In this document: positions 12,263 through 45,889 of the stretch, piece by piece | Position numbering within the stretch: the stretch's first letter is position 1 | How the letters are laid out: the number at the start of each line of letters is the position of its first letter | NCBI GenBank assembly: GCA_017506865.1 | Contig: JAFCMP010000512.1 | Location: 62,001-126,000, forward strand | Origin: Tribonema minus | Taxonomy: Eukaryota > Sar > Xanthophyceae > Tribonematales > Tribonemataceae | Direction of reading: 5' to 3' | DNA length: 64,000 nt | Made by a program: the position numbers and the translations under genes | The notes under the pieces: model-generated | What the model was told of the DNA's origin: nothing | The model's database searches: none | What the model saw: only the letters and a program-made list of their open reading frames with translations

Positions 12263-13630
12263 TCATCGCTGAGCGGCGCGCCCCGCGCAGCGCCGCACGT
12301 CCGCCAGCGCGGCCGCCACCGCGCGCGACTTGGCGCGCCGCCTGCGCTTGCGCTGCTCCCTCTCGGACTCCGCGCCCCCGCCGCCGCCGCCGCTGCCGCC
12401 GCCGCCGCCCACCTCCTCGCAGCCTCCTGCAGCGCCGCCGCCGCCGCCGCCGCCGCTGCTCACTGTTTCGATTTCTGGCGCAGTGGAGCCGCGTCCGCAG
12501 CCTGGCGGCAGTTTCCTATTCTCTGCCAGATCACCGTTTTTGTGCAGATCACCGGTTTCGTGCGTGCCTGGACACGGTGACGTTGGTGGTGGTTTATGGT
12601 GTGTGTAGACGGGGGGGCCCGGGGGGCGCCCCGCGCCGAGCGCTGCAACCAGCTGCGGGACGGTGTGCCCCTGCCCCCGGATGACCAGGTACGGCGCGAC
12701 AGGCAGCAGGCGCCCCGCCTGCACGCAGGCCGTGATCCTGGGGGGGGGGGGAGCGATTGTGCTGCTGCGGTGAGCGCTGCACGCGATGCCATGTGTGGAA
12801 GGGGGGGGGGGGGGGCAGTGAGGCGCGCTGCGGTGAGCGCTGTGCGCTGGCTGACATGTGGGTACGGCTGCATGTGTGTATGGGTGAATGGGTGGCCAAG
12901 GGCAAGTGCGGGTGCGCGCCAGCCAGCGTCGCGCGCGCGCGTGCGCTGATCGCCGCGAGGTCACGTGGGTACGCGTGTATGTAGGTATGCCACCACCGCG
13001 CACACGCACTGATCGCTTTGAGCCGCTGCCGCGAGGCTGGGTGCGCGGCGTGCGCTGCTACTTGACAGCGCGCCGTGGCGGAGAGCGCAGCCTGCTGCAG
13101 CTCCGGCCCTGGAGTTGCGCGTGGGCTTTGCGCGGCGCTGACCAGAAAGCGCGAGAAACTCGCCCAGGGACGGGAGCATAACCCACCCCGAAGTTGCCAG
13201 GTTGTGGCAGAAGCTTCTAGGAGCAACCAGCAAAGTTGCTCACGAACGTATCATATCCCAATACTGAGTAGCGCAGATGCTCAGGAACGCGTCATATACA
13301 TAAAATACATGCATTCGCGCTCATTGTCTACCGCCTGGAACAAGTTCACCATTAGCTTTTCCTCCTGTCCCACTTGAATTCCGACAGCGCAGCTCAGCAG
13401 CGGCGCGCGCTCGCTCACCAGTCGGGGTGCACGACCAGGTACTTCCCGTGCGCGTGCAGGACCTTGTGCGTCTTGGAGCCGTTCAGGTTCTCCGCGATGA
13501 CGTACGTGACCTTGCGCACGGCGTAGTTGGGCGCCGCGCCGCCGCCGTGCTGCTGCACGAGCTTGGCCAGGTAGTGCGCGCTGCGCTCGCCCGTGCGCCC
13601 ATTAAAGTATAGCCTGATGCCGCGGAATAT
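12263..13630 (-). CDS. REV1-type BRCT domain protein, partial gene model
   Basis: A clear BRCT exon runs complement(13419-13630) with IFRGIRLYFNGRTGER, an HGG motif and NYAVRKVTYVIAENL. It joins in phase 2 (completing the BRCT Trp) to an exon starting at 12737 with ITACVQAGRLLPVAPYLVI. This pattern, including the final Pro-Tyr, matches the N-terminal BRCT of REV1, which binds DNA ends and PCNA in translesion synthesis. The second exon stays open to a stop at 12263, passing poly-Gly tracts and a basic tail (KRRRRAKSR). An AT-richer section around 12460-12640 may hide another intron. No Y-family polymerase domain follows, so this is either a BRCT-only protein or a truncated relative. The 5' exon with the start codon was not found; 14136-14299 is a weak candidate. 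Confidence 0.68.
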
Positions 13631-14012
13631 CTGCAATTGTGGCCAAACAACATGGCGTTGGCGTTTACATGTGTGAATACATGGTTCATGGTGCAGGGTA
13701 TGTGTGCTAGGGTCGGCGGCAAGACTGCAGGTATGAGCACTGCTGCACGAGGTTGGCGAAGTGGTGCGCGCTGCGCTCGCCCGTGCGCCCGTTGAAGTAC
13801 AGCCTGATTCCACGGAATATCTGTCATCGCAGGGTGCGGCGGCATGGCGCTGGCGTTTACATGGGTGAATACATTGTTCATGTTGCAGGGTATGTGTGCT
13901 ACGGTCGGCGGCAAGACTTCAGGTATGAGCACTGCTGCACGAGCTTGGCGAGGGAGTGCGCACTGCGCTCTCCCGTTCGCCCGTTGCAAGACAGCCTGAT
14001 GCCGCGGAACAT
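13548..14012 (-). repeat. Echoes of BRCT exon start, 3 copies
   Basis: The acceptor and first ~80 bases of the BRCT exon occur three times on the minus strand. The exon boundary lies at 13630 (real), 13820 and 14012, a spacing of about 190 bases. The outer copies carry substitutions and keep the intron-side sequence, including a GGTATGTGTGCTA-type stretch. The duplicated unit therefore spans the intron-exon border. Confidence 0.88.
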
Positions 14013-15481
14013 CTGTCATCGTGGGACGCGGTGGCCAGACGGCATGGCATTGGAGTTTCCATGTGAGAGTATGCTAAGGTCGACGGTAGGCCTGCAGCAT
14101 GCATGTGAGCCTGTTGATGAAATGTCACGAACGAGTCACGAACGAGAAACGGTGGCGTAGACCAAATAAACTTTGACGTTTCCGGACGAGGGCGCCTGCG
14201 CGTTGTGCCCGTGCGAGCTGCAGCATAGGACATGAAGCGCAAAAACTTGCTGCCATTCTGCAACTTGACAAGCGCATGAGTCGCCACGAGTTGAGGCACC
14301 TTTCAACAAAAGAAGCCTGCCAAAATCAAGCATTCGATGCAATATTATCATGTGCTGCATATTTTGAAGCTACGAAGCGATAGCTGTCTTTCATGATTGC
14401 GCAATCTGCTTTCGAAGTTCATGGCTTCACTCGTTTCAATCAATGTGCACCGGCTTGCCTGCGGCCTGCCTTCCGTCGGAGCCGCCTGCTCCTGAAGCTT
14501 TTTATTTCGCTGCTCAAAGTAACCACTGGCAGTGGTATGGTGCGTCCTTCCTGGCGACAAACCCGTCCCCCGCGGAGACTTGGTGTCCTCCGCCAGTACG
14601 TATCGCTCCATGTGTGTCTGCTCTCAGCCCCAATTCGGCAATGCTCTTAACTACCGCATTAGTCAGGCTTGCAATGGAGCCGCCATCGCCTGTAGCGTAG
14701 CGCCTCACGCCACTGTGCACATAAATGACCGTTGCCCATTTTTTTGGGGCACGCTCCTTGAAGTTTGTGAAGTTTGTCATCCCGTGACAGAGTTTTCTGG
14801 CTCTTGTTTCACCAATTCAACGTCATGATGAGCCAACAGCTACACGCACATATGCTGCCTCAACTCAGTGAACTGCTCGGGCACACCTGACGACACCATG
14901 TTGAATCGGGCGTTCTGAACTGTACATCACCTGGCAGCACACGTATTGAAGCAGGCATCCTGAATTGTATGTGGCATATTGATGGTAAGGTTCTTAGTCC
15001 TGGGATTGAGACATGTCAACACGGGCAAGTCCTCACACCACTCCGAACTGAGCAATGATGCGGACAGGGCTCACGGCACATTGCTGACAGGGCCCATCGT
15101 CATGTCTATGTAGGCAAAGCATCGAACGGTTCTAGATTTGATTGTTCTGCATTCATAGTGCATGCGGTCGGCTTCCCTGCACAAGCAGCATGGCAACCAC
15201 CAGATATGTGTCACTTTACGTGCAGACGACAGTGGTTGCACATCAAGCAGCCACCGAGCCCGCCAGGGAGTTGCTACGCAACCCACACATGCAATGTAAG
15301 GATTACCATGTGAAGTCTGTCTGGCAACTCAGACAGAGCCAGCACCGCACCACAGCAGCTTATGCCTTCAATGGAACCTGAATGAAAGGCCAACACTTAC
15401 AGCAAGTCCAATACGTCCAGATGCAGCAAATCAGAAGCGCGCGTAACTCAATTACATGTACATGTATTTATAGCAGGAGGC
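14013..15481. other. Intergenic or 5' region of BRCT gene
   Basis: No supported gene was found. A start exon for the BRCT protein may lie near 14136-14299 on the minus strand. The rest is of mixed composition without coding bias. The end next to 15481 is the 3' flank of the CcdA gene. Confidence 0.4.
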
Positions 15482-16417
15482 TCACGCGGAGTCGAAGATC
15501 GCGCCGAGCCCCGTGAACGTGCCGTACGAGATGAGCGCCGCCGCGCTGACGGGCGTGATCCACGTCAGCCCGCTCGCGCTCATAATTCTGCTCAGCGCCC
15601 CGCTCGCCGTGCCGGCGGCCATCAGCGGTGTCGTGTAGCCGAGGCTGTACGCGAGCAGCAGCGCCAGCCCTAACGCCGGGTCCTGGCTGCTCGCGACGAA
15701 CCCCAGTATCGACGCCAGCACGGGCGTGCAGCACGGGCTCGCGACCAGCGCCGAGGACGCCCCTAGCGCGTATGCGCGCCCCACGCGCGGCAGGCTGTTG
15801 AAGCTCTCCACGCCCGCCTCCCAGCTCGGCAGCGTGAAGTTGAGGAGCTCCAGCAAGTTCAGACCCGCCGCGATGGCTATCACCGAGGACACGAGCGGCA
15901 GAGCTAGACCGCCGGTGTCTCCCCCCAGGCCTGTGCTGCCGAAGAGCTTGCCTGCGTAGGTGGCGGACAGGCCTAGGACCGAGAGGACCGTTGCCAGCCC
16001 GCCGGCGAAAGCTGCGCTGGGGAGAAATGCATTGCTGCTCCCGCCCTCTTCGCCCTCCTTCTCTGTGCCGATGATGTAGCCGATGGTCAGCGGCAACAGG
16101 GAGAGCGCGCAGGGCGAGAAGGACATCAGCAGCCCTGTGCCGTACATGACCCCTAAGCTGAGAGGGGATACGTGTGTCAGCTCTTGAGCTGCGATACCAC
16201 CCGCCCAGTTCTGCAACTCGAACAGGGTTGTGGAGTCTACCATACTTAGGGCGGAGCCATGATGCCTGCCTCTGCTGATACTGCTGCTGATGCGAGGTCT
16301 GAGTGCAGCCGAGGATGTGAACTGGGGCCTACTCGCTGGCGCAAAAGCACAGACCGGACAGCGAAACACCGCCGCTCCGGTAGCCGCTGCCAGCAACAGT
16401 CCCCTGCCGGTCCTCAT
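15482..16417 (-). CDS. CCDA: Plastid-targeted CcdA thiol-disulfide transporter
   Basis: A single-exon 311 aa protein of the CcdA/DsbD transmembrane family. In plastids, CcdA moves reducing equivalents across the thylakoid membrane for cytochrome c/b6f assembly. The two redox positions are visible in the motifs SFSPCALSLLP (Cys103) and VASPCCTPVL (Cys229/230). Six hydrophobic segments are evident. The chosen Met gives a hydrophobic signal segment (LLLAAATGAAVF) followed by CAFAPA (residues 23-28), an ASAFAP-like cleavage motif, and a Ser/Arg-rich transit stretch to about residue 58. The frame is open for 34 more codons upstream, but that extension would spoil the signal peptide. The gene is head-to-head with the PFP gene, 138 bases apart. 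Confidence 0.92.
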   Translation of the reverse strand: MRTGRGLLLAAATGAAVFRCPVCAFAPASRPQFTSSAALRPRISSSISRGRHHGSALSMVDSTTLFELQNWAGGIAAQELTHVSPLSLGVMYGTGLLMSFSPCALSLLPLTIGYIIGTEKEGEEGGSSNAFLPSAAFAGGLATVLSVLGLSATYAGKLFGSTGLGGDTGGLALPLVSSVIAIAAGLNLLELLNFTLPSWEAGVESFNSLPRVGRAYALGASSALVASPCCTPVLASILGFVASSQDPALGLALLLAYSLGYTTPLMAAGTASGALSRIMSASGLTWITPVSAAALISYGTFTGLGAIFDSA

Positions 16418-16555
16418 CGTGCACTGGAGCTCTGTGTCACGAGAAGTGAAGTTGGGCATGTCACCTTTAGTGAAGTTCTGATAGTTTTGCCGAAAAAATA
16501 TCTTTTGAACGAGGTCCATTCGTTCGGATACTCTGCACAGCGCACCTTGTGGACG
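16418..16555. promoter_or_regulatory. Short divergent intergenic region CCDA/PFP
   Basis: Only 138 bases separate the two start codons, so both genes must initiate from this segment or from overlapping promoters. It is AT-richer than the exons and contains a run of A (AAAAAATA) near 16494. No TATA box is convincing. Shared control of a plastid redox protein and a glycolytic enzyme is an inference. Confidence 0.5.
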
Positions 16556-38519
<21,964 letters not shown>

Positions 38520-39814
38520 GCGCTGCGCGCAGGGATGCGCGCGGATTGGGTGCGCTGCACTGACGGGGGGGGGGGGGGGGGGGGGGGGGGTCAGGTCGTA
38601 CTCTGCGTACTCTCCGTGCTCTGCAGTCGAAGGCTGGGGGTATGGGGGGGGGGGGAGTAGGCAATCGGCCAGTGACTGCACTGGTTGGCTGCGGCTTGAA
38701 GTGCATGCCGTGTGTACTCTGGGTCACGTCTACAGCTGCTGGATAAAAGTTGTTTGCAAGCGTTGCAGCCACGCAACGCTCAAACGACGGGGGGCTAAAG
38801 CTAGGGCTAGAGCAAATGAGACAAGGCGGGGAGATGGGCAGCATGCAACACACCGCACTGCCATCGTACTGGAGTGGACAGGTGGCCAGTGGTTAGTGTC
38901 GTTTCAATTCTTTTGAGTGGGTGCACCTTGACAGGTTTTGGGCACAGTTTGAGTTTTCTGGGTTGTTTACGTGGGCGCTGTGTGCGCCTTTTCTTTCAGC
39001 AACCATAGGCAGTAATACAGAGAAGCCGCGTTTCAGCACTGACATGTACCTTCATTGGTTCTTCTGAAGTGCTGTGTGTTTTTGAACTGACAATAATAGC
39101 ATTTGTTTGTTCCATGCGTCGGTGTGTGTGTTGTGGTCTCAATCGGAAGTGCGATAGAGCAGTGAGCATCAGGAATGTCTGGAACATGATGGGACACAAA
39201 GTGCCAACAGCCTGATGGCTTGACTGGCACCCTTGCTCCCACTTGGTGCATGTTCCAAGCAAATGGTAGCTGAAAAGCCTCACACGAATTTAAAAGGAAT
39301 GAGGTATGGTCATGTCTGTGAGGAGTAAGGCTCGCTGCCTTGGGTGAGGGTTAGGGTTTAGAATTGGGGTGTGCACATCTGAAGTTGCAAAGCATGAGTA
39401 GGGGGAATCAACAATGTCCCCGTGCTTTGACATGAATCTGAGAGTCAACACGCATTGTTAACTTGGAAGTATATGCATAGATGTGTGCAGCTCGCATGTG
39501 ATGTGCTTCTGTCAACAATTTTAATCATGTGCATGGCGCAGGGAGAAGAACAGGCATGCAAGGCGTGATATCTGTTGACATTACACTTGAGTCTCTGAGC
39601 AGAGCCACAGTAATTGGTGCGCATAATGCACTGCAGCAGACGACGCACACAGCACACTCTCTAAGCAGTGGCATACCAACTGGCACCACTGGCATGCCGG
39701 CAATGCTCTGAGCTGGATCCTTGCCCTAAAAGTTTTTGCTTGGCCCAGCGATGCAGCATTTGCACAAGCAACCAGAACTTCCCCTCCATTGCATCATATC
39801 ATGTCCAGGTTGAG

Positions 39815-39879
39815 TTTTCGGGCGCTTTGCTGGTCAATGCACCATGGTTTTTGGGCGCTTTGCTGGCCAATGCACCATG
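39815..39879 (+). repeat. 32-base tandem duplication
   Basis: GGGCGCTTTGCTGG(T/C)CAATG followed by CACCATGG occurs twice, head to tail, 32 bases apart. Confidence 0.88.
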
Positions 39880-40516
39880 GTATTCGCGTAAGCCCTTCGG
39901 CCCGTTGCAGCGATAATCCGTATGCGTGTCCGGCTCTCACACTGCAAGCAGAGTGCGCGCAGAACAAGAGATGGCAGGTGTCAGTGTCGAATGCATTGCA
40001 GACAAGCACGGTCGTGGTGTCACGACACTTGCCAATGCGCTCAAACTAGCAGTTCACAGGCAGTCGAGAGCTTCATGCCAAGGTGAGCAGCTCATGACAG
40101 CATAATCTTGATGGTTTCAGACTTGCAGGGTGACAGCACAGCGGCAGGTCAAGTGCGGTGATGGCCCTTCACACAATGCAGAGGGCGATACTGAGGCGCT
40201 ACAAGTATGCCGACAATCCTGATATAGCCGCATAAGCCGGCGTCATGCATACAAAGTGCATGTGCAGTTTAGTTCCATTGGAAGGGCATGTGTCACGTCG
40301 AGGCTTGGTCTGCAGTGCGGCTCACACGCAATTGCTGTTGGCATGCCATGATTTGCACTGCAGCTTGCCTGTGCCTGTCATCTATGCCTGCTGCACATAA
40401 CGAGGGCTGCAATCTGCCTGGAGCCACCACCTTTGCTGTTTGACGCTAGGGCAGCGTCAGTACAATGGTGCCAGTTGCCTTCGCATCGTGCGGGACCATG
40501 CTCTTTGACGTAGGGT

Positions 40517-40641
40517 GTGCAACTGTGCAAGCGCACAACGCTGCCAGACGTGTCACATTGTGTCAGTTAGCTGCCAGGGAGTGCAACTGGGCAAGCGCAC
40601 AACGCTGCCAGACGTGTCACATTGTGTCAGCCAGCTGCCAT
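40517..40641 (+). repeat. 64-base tandem duplication
   Basis: Two head-to-tail copies with the core CAAGCGCACAACGCTGCCAG, 64 bases apart and almost identical, which implies a recent event. Confidence 0.92.
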
Positions 40642-43016
40642 TGCCTACGTACGGTCCAAACAGCATGCAGACCCACCTTGTGAGCATAAACCATTTGTGC
40701 AGGTAGCACTTGCATGCGCCCATGTGCTCCTGAGCACTGAAATCCTCCACCTGCTGAGCTGTGCCATCGCTGCCTTTGCATTGCCTTGAGCTTCGCCAGC
40801 TTGTTGCGGTTGGGACGGGCAGCACAACAAATTCATCTAAATGCCGGGCTGCTGCACGGTCTTGCCGATCTCATGCCCGATTTGCACTCCTGCACAGTCA
40901 AAAACAAAGTCATGGAGTCAGCACTTCAACGTGAGCATTAGGTGAGGCGCAGGGCATCAGTGCCTGCCAGTGTGTGCCAATAGTGAGTTTCCAGCTCATG
41001 ACACAGGTAAGCAAGTGTCCAAAAGATTGGAGGCGTAGTGCGCAGCGAGAGTCATAATCTTTGCTCTTCAGGGCATATAGTGTACACTGCAGGCCAAGGC
41101 AAAAAGCTGTGTATACACAGGTGAAGCAATCAGCGCATGCATCTGCATTTGGAGGTCACCGTGCCTGAAAACACTGAAGCTTTGCAATGTAAGGGCGCCC
41201 GTGTCCTATCATCGGCAACGCACCGCTGGTCTGCGAAAGCGACGAGGCCTCTGCAAAGCAGCACTTTAATCATTGCTCGTGTCAAAAGAGCACGCTGCAT
41301 CAGCAAAGACCAGCCAGCTTCCTTTTTTGTGTGACGGTGCTTGGACATTGTTACAGAAGCAGGTATTAATGCGTAGTAGTCGAGCGGTCTTTATTGATGC
41401 AGCATCTTGCAACTAGGCTGCTTCATACTTCTACATGAACTCATGCGCAGCCCATGTCCGCATCTGCTTCACGCTACTTCACGCACACCCCATATCCTCT
41501 CACCTTTGTAGCACTTACCCCTCGCGCGAGCCTGCCAGTTCAAGCGAAGGGCGCGTGACCACCCCGCTGAAACCTGTCGCTGCAACAAGCCTGGTAGCGG
41601 AAACCATATGCTGCCTCATCGCCTCCGCCGCCGCTTTAGCGGTGCGACCTTCTGCTCTGCTGCGAGCGCCCGATACCTTGATATCCATCGCAAGCGTTTG
41701 GTCACGCCTTCAGCTGCACCGGCAGTGACAAACATATCAACAGTAAGCTCAGGTGATACATGTGCCTCAAATGTGCTTGGCTGCAGTGCTGGCTTGATGA
41801 TGCAAGTGGGCTGCCCTGGAAGGCAGATTTAGTTTTACTGTGATAGCAGTACTGGGGTTCAACTGCACCTGTTCAATGACAGGTGAGCTCAAGTGCATCG
41901 AGATGAAGAAGAGGGCGATATACGCAGGGTTGGGTATCGAAGGTCTGCAAGGCGGTAAACTATGCACTATACCCGTACAGTGTAGTTCAAAGTATATGTA
42001 TAATCAGTCAAATTAGATGCACTATACATATGAGTATACATGGTTTGGGATCAGACAACCGTCATCAGGGTAAAGGTGCGCCGCACGTGTTCCTGCGCCG
42101 AAAAACACAGCATTACGCACATGCTGTCATGCCTGGTGCAGCCCATTGCGTCATGTTGCAGGTTTTCACGTCACATGAACAGGAAGTAGTGTGGGCGGCA
42201 TGTTGTCCAGCATTTGAAGTTAGACATGTAAACATGGTTCAGCGCGCATTTCATGTGCTTCTACTGTGTAGGCCACCCCTGCTGGTGAAGTACTGCAGTC
42301 TGACAGTGCAGTCAGGGCTGCTGCCAGTGTGGTACTTATGCCCTGCTCCAAGTCGCATGGAGTTGGCCCTGTAGACAGACCTGCTGCAGCTTCTAACTTG
42401 ATGTGCGAGACGGTGATGGGTGCGTGGGTGCGTGATTGACGCTTGCCGCACAAGCGGGTGTGCTGACAACGCAGGTGCTTGCAACCGTTTACGCGTTCTC
42501 GCTGCGCTGTAGAAAGAGCTCCTGCTGGGCACATCCTCTTGGATCCACTTTTTGAAGCTTGTTGGGTGATGCACAATAGGAGTGCGGCTGCGGGGGCCCT
42601 GTTACTGTCGACAGCTACAGAAGAGCGTTCAAGGGGCACGTGCACGTTCACGTGGCAAAGATCTTGCCTTGCGCCCACCTGTACCTCCAAGTGGCCCTGA
42701 CTTCCAGACACGCCGCCTCGAGGAGTGGGGGGCGCGACTTGAGTCACGCCTGCCATAGCTGTCAACCTGTGGTGTATCACAACAGTCCATGGAAGGTCGG
42801 GTTTGTGACAACGGTCAGCCAAATACTGCTTTCACGACTATGTTGCGGAGGCTTGAGCAGTGTATTTGAATGCACGCGCATGGCTAAGTGCAGTCATGCA
42901 GTCATGATTGAGAGCTTGAATGTTCACCCTTGGCTGCATAGGTATTCCTCCGTTCACAGAAAGTAGACAACGGACTTGCTCGCTGGGCTTGGCCAGGACA
43001 GCAGCAACGTCAGAGA

Positions 43017-43613
43017 ATGGTGAATTGCGCGCAGCATGTGGTGCTAGTCAATCTTCAGGATGACCCAGTAGACCAGATTCAGCCATCAGCCACCTGCCAA
43101 GCGGTGATCATTATGTATGGTCAGCATGTGGGTTCAAGTACTGTATACAAGATTACTGGCCCTAAGAGCAATGTGACATCTTCCAATGTCAGTGACCCAA
43201 CTTGAACAGTCGACGGCATCAGACTGAGTGTCTTCAACAAGAAGAACTTGCATGTCCTGCATGCCAGTGGCCTAAGTGTTGAGGGCAGCAGCGGCAATGC
43301 CACCAGCTCTGCGTCACAGGAGCAGCAACAGGTGCGTCATTCGTTTGCTGAAGTGATTTTTCATGTCGCGTTATGAGCTGTGAGCTAGTGCAGTAAACAA
43401 GTGGCATTGCAAGACTGAGGTGTGGACCCTTCAAGTTGGCTTTGTTCACATTGGACATTTGCCTGACATTGAATGCGCATGTGCTCGTTATCGACATGTG
43501 TATGCACTGGCAGGCTGCCGCCACTGCAAATTTGTCAGCGACTCGGAGCTCGCCCCCAGACAAGGAAAAGCTGAACCGATTTCTGCTGTCTGATGTTCCC
43601 TTCATGGTTTGAG
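43017..43613 (+). other. Possible unassigned exons
   Basis: An open stretch at 43017-43205 is followed by another from about 43206 that ends at a good donor (CAACAG, GTGCGT near 43332). A segment after the acceptor GGCAG near 43515 continues in phase to a stop near 43613. The predicted piece includes LSVFNKKNLHVLHASGLSVE. I recognise no family and found no start, so this is a weak call. Confidence 0.25.
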
Positions 43614-43979
43614 AAATACCAAGGTGAGTGAACTTTTCCTTTTTTTCGTTGTTGGCAGCCTTGGCGCAAAAAAAACAGCACCTTCAAAGTTTGATGAACC
43701 CGTTGTGATATTTGTTGGCACAAAGATTGTGTCATCAATTAACTCTAGATGTAGGCATTGCCAGCCATGAGCGCTTCTGATGCCAGGTCATGCCTTATTC
43801 AAAAATGACTTGTCCAGCTTTCGACACGCTCCAAGGTTCTTGTTCAAGCGTGATGGTGCCCAGTCGACAGCTCTGATCACTATTCTTGTCAAAGTTCTTA
43901 TAGCACGCTCGCCGCATGCAGTCGCCAAGGCTGTCGGCATCATGCAATGTTGATGTCTGCACCGCACCTTATCGCTGTG

Positions 43980-44230
43980 GCGGTACGCTCGCAGGCGGCA
44001 AAAGGGTTTTCGCACGCGCATGTGCAGCTGATGGACAAGCTGCATGCGCCTCTGGCATCGCAGCATTCCCGCATACGCGCGCTGGCTGTCAATGTGGTTG
44101 CTAACCTCACCCGTCAGCTGGACGTAGAGCTCGTGGTGAAGGCAGGCCTGATGCTGGCCATTAGGACCATTCTGGCCAGCGACCCATCGGGGAATGCCCG
44201 AATCTCAGCACAGCTGCCAATGTGGCTAAG
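43980..44230 (+). pseudogene. Armadillo-repeat fragment, plus-strand arm
   Basis: The frame encodes SRIRALAVNVVANLTRQLD and a following VVKAGLMLAIRTIL, the helix pattern of an armadillo repeat as in importin-alpha-like proteins. It is the left arm of an inverted duplication whose mate is complement(44405-44640). No start or flanking repeats make a full gene, so I treat it as a gene fragment. Confidence 0.6.
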
Positions 44231-44404
44231 AGAGTGCACTGCGTCATGGCAGTTCTGCAGCTGCTGCAGCAGCATCTTGTTTGTGCACGTAGTACGTTGG
44301 GCGTTCGGTTTGGCACTGATTGAAATGTGCAGGCAGCCATTATCACATTGCAGCAGCGGGTAAGGTCTCCACACTCAAAAGGACGCCGTTTCAAGCAATG
44401 TGCC

Positions 44405-44820
44405 AATGGTTTAATAGCCGGAATGCTCCTAGTGGCCGGCATCAGGCCTGCCTTCACCAAGCGCTGTACGTCCAGCGGCCGAGTGAGGTTGTCAGCCATC
44501 GTGACAGCCAGCGCGCGTAGGTGGGAATGCTGCAATGCCAGAGGCGCATGCAGCTTCGTCTGGACCATCAGCTGCAGATTCGCGAGCTCCTGTGCAAAAA
44601 CCATTTTGCCGCCTGGGACCGTATCACCACAGCGCAAAGTTTACCAGTTGGCAGCGCACAGCAGGCGGCACTGTCAGACTTGCCACCATGCATGCTGCAT
44701 CCGAAAGGTGGCCTTCTAGCAGCCCTGCATCATCAAGACATTGTCGTGTGCTGTACGGGTTTCTGTCCTTGCGGTGGGCTTTCCAGCCTACATGGCTGAA
44801 GATGCCGGCTGCCATGTGCC
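44405..44820 (-). pseudogene. Armadillo-repeat fragment, minus-strand arm
   Basis: On the minus strand 44405-44640 encodes SHLRALAVTMADNLTRPLD plus LVKAGLMPATRSI, a close copy of the plus-strand arm. The bases up to 44720 on the minus strand (MVASLTVPPAVRCQ) match plus-strand 47190-47230. The adjacent plus-strand 44770-44870 resembles 47270-47350. The pieces are therefore shuffled in orientation. Confidence 0.58.
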
Positions 44821-45889
44821 AGGTGACCTACGCCGCTTTTGCCACACACTATACCCATCGCTCTGTACTGTTGTACCCCCCACAAAGATGCCAACTGCAA
44901 CTTTTGTGTATCCAAATGCACTTCCCCTGAGCACTGACCTCCTTCCATGCGATAGCCTCTGCTTGCCCCTGCGGTGACCTGTGCATTCCAATCCATGGCG
45001 CGCTGACTGCCTTCGTATCACGGACGGTGGAGCGGCGCGTCACCAGCCTTCTGTTGTTGAGCGCTGCTTACCTGTCAGTGACAGCCGTCCACGAGCTCTG
45101 CTGCGCATATGTCGACATGCCCTCGGCTATGGCATGCCAGAGCTGCTCCGTGTCCAGCTCCACATGCATTGCATGCAGCGCCACTTCGTACATCTGCAGG
45201 GACGCGTCGGCGCAGAGAATGTGAGCGCGCGCGCAGGCTGAGTGCGTTTACATATCCTACTGAAGGCATATGTATACATACGCACATGAAGTGCAGCGGA
45301 ACGGCATACAATTGCGCGGAGGCAACCGCCGAGCGCAAATGCAAGCGCGCGTGTTCACTGCAATGTGTGCACGCACAACGTGTACATGTATATATTCGTG
45401 TACGTCGGAGTAGCCAAGTAGCCAAGTAATGAGCGCACCGTCGCGCAGGGGCGAGCGCGCGGGGGAGCAGACTGCACGTGTGTATATATTGCATCCACTT
45501 TCCTTTCAAGTACATGCCTGTGCACATGCAAGCACAAACACAGTGCAATCGCCGTGACGCTGTGGCAACACGCCATTGAAGAGGGAGGCGGCCCACCCGG
45601 GCCTCTCCTACAGCACAGCAGCGCAACGCGCATGCGAGACCACACACAGAGCCGCCCGCTTCGAAAGTGCGATTCCCGGTACACTGCATTCGTGCCGTCA
45701 TTGATCAGGCACACACGCGCTTAGACATATCTAGGCGCATCTGGTGACTGCGAGAGCAATGGAGGGGAAGGCCTGTTAGATGACGACCTCAATGTAAGAG
45801 ACAGATCGGCAGTGCTGCTGTAAGGCGTGATCAGTGACGCATCGACATAGCACCTGCCTTTGGCTGAGTGTATTTGCAACTGTCGCCTA

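Larger units (their letters stand above)
38520..43016. other. Gene-poor region downstream of PFP
   Basis: The first 300 bases include a 29-base G-run near 38563-38590 and probable 3' UTR. Beyond that I see no ORF with family resemblance and little codon bias. A TTAGGG motif lies at 39347-39360, and two small tandem duplications are listed separately. Confidence 0.45.
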
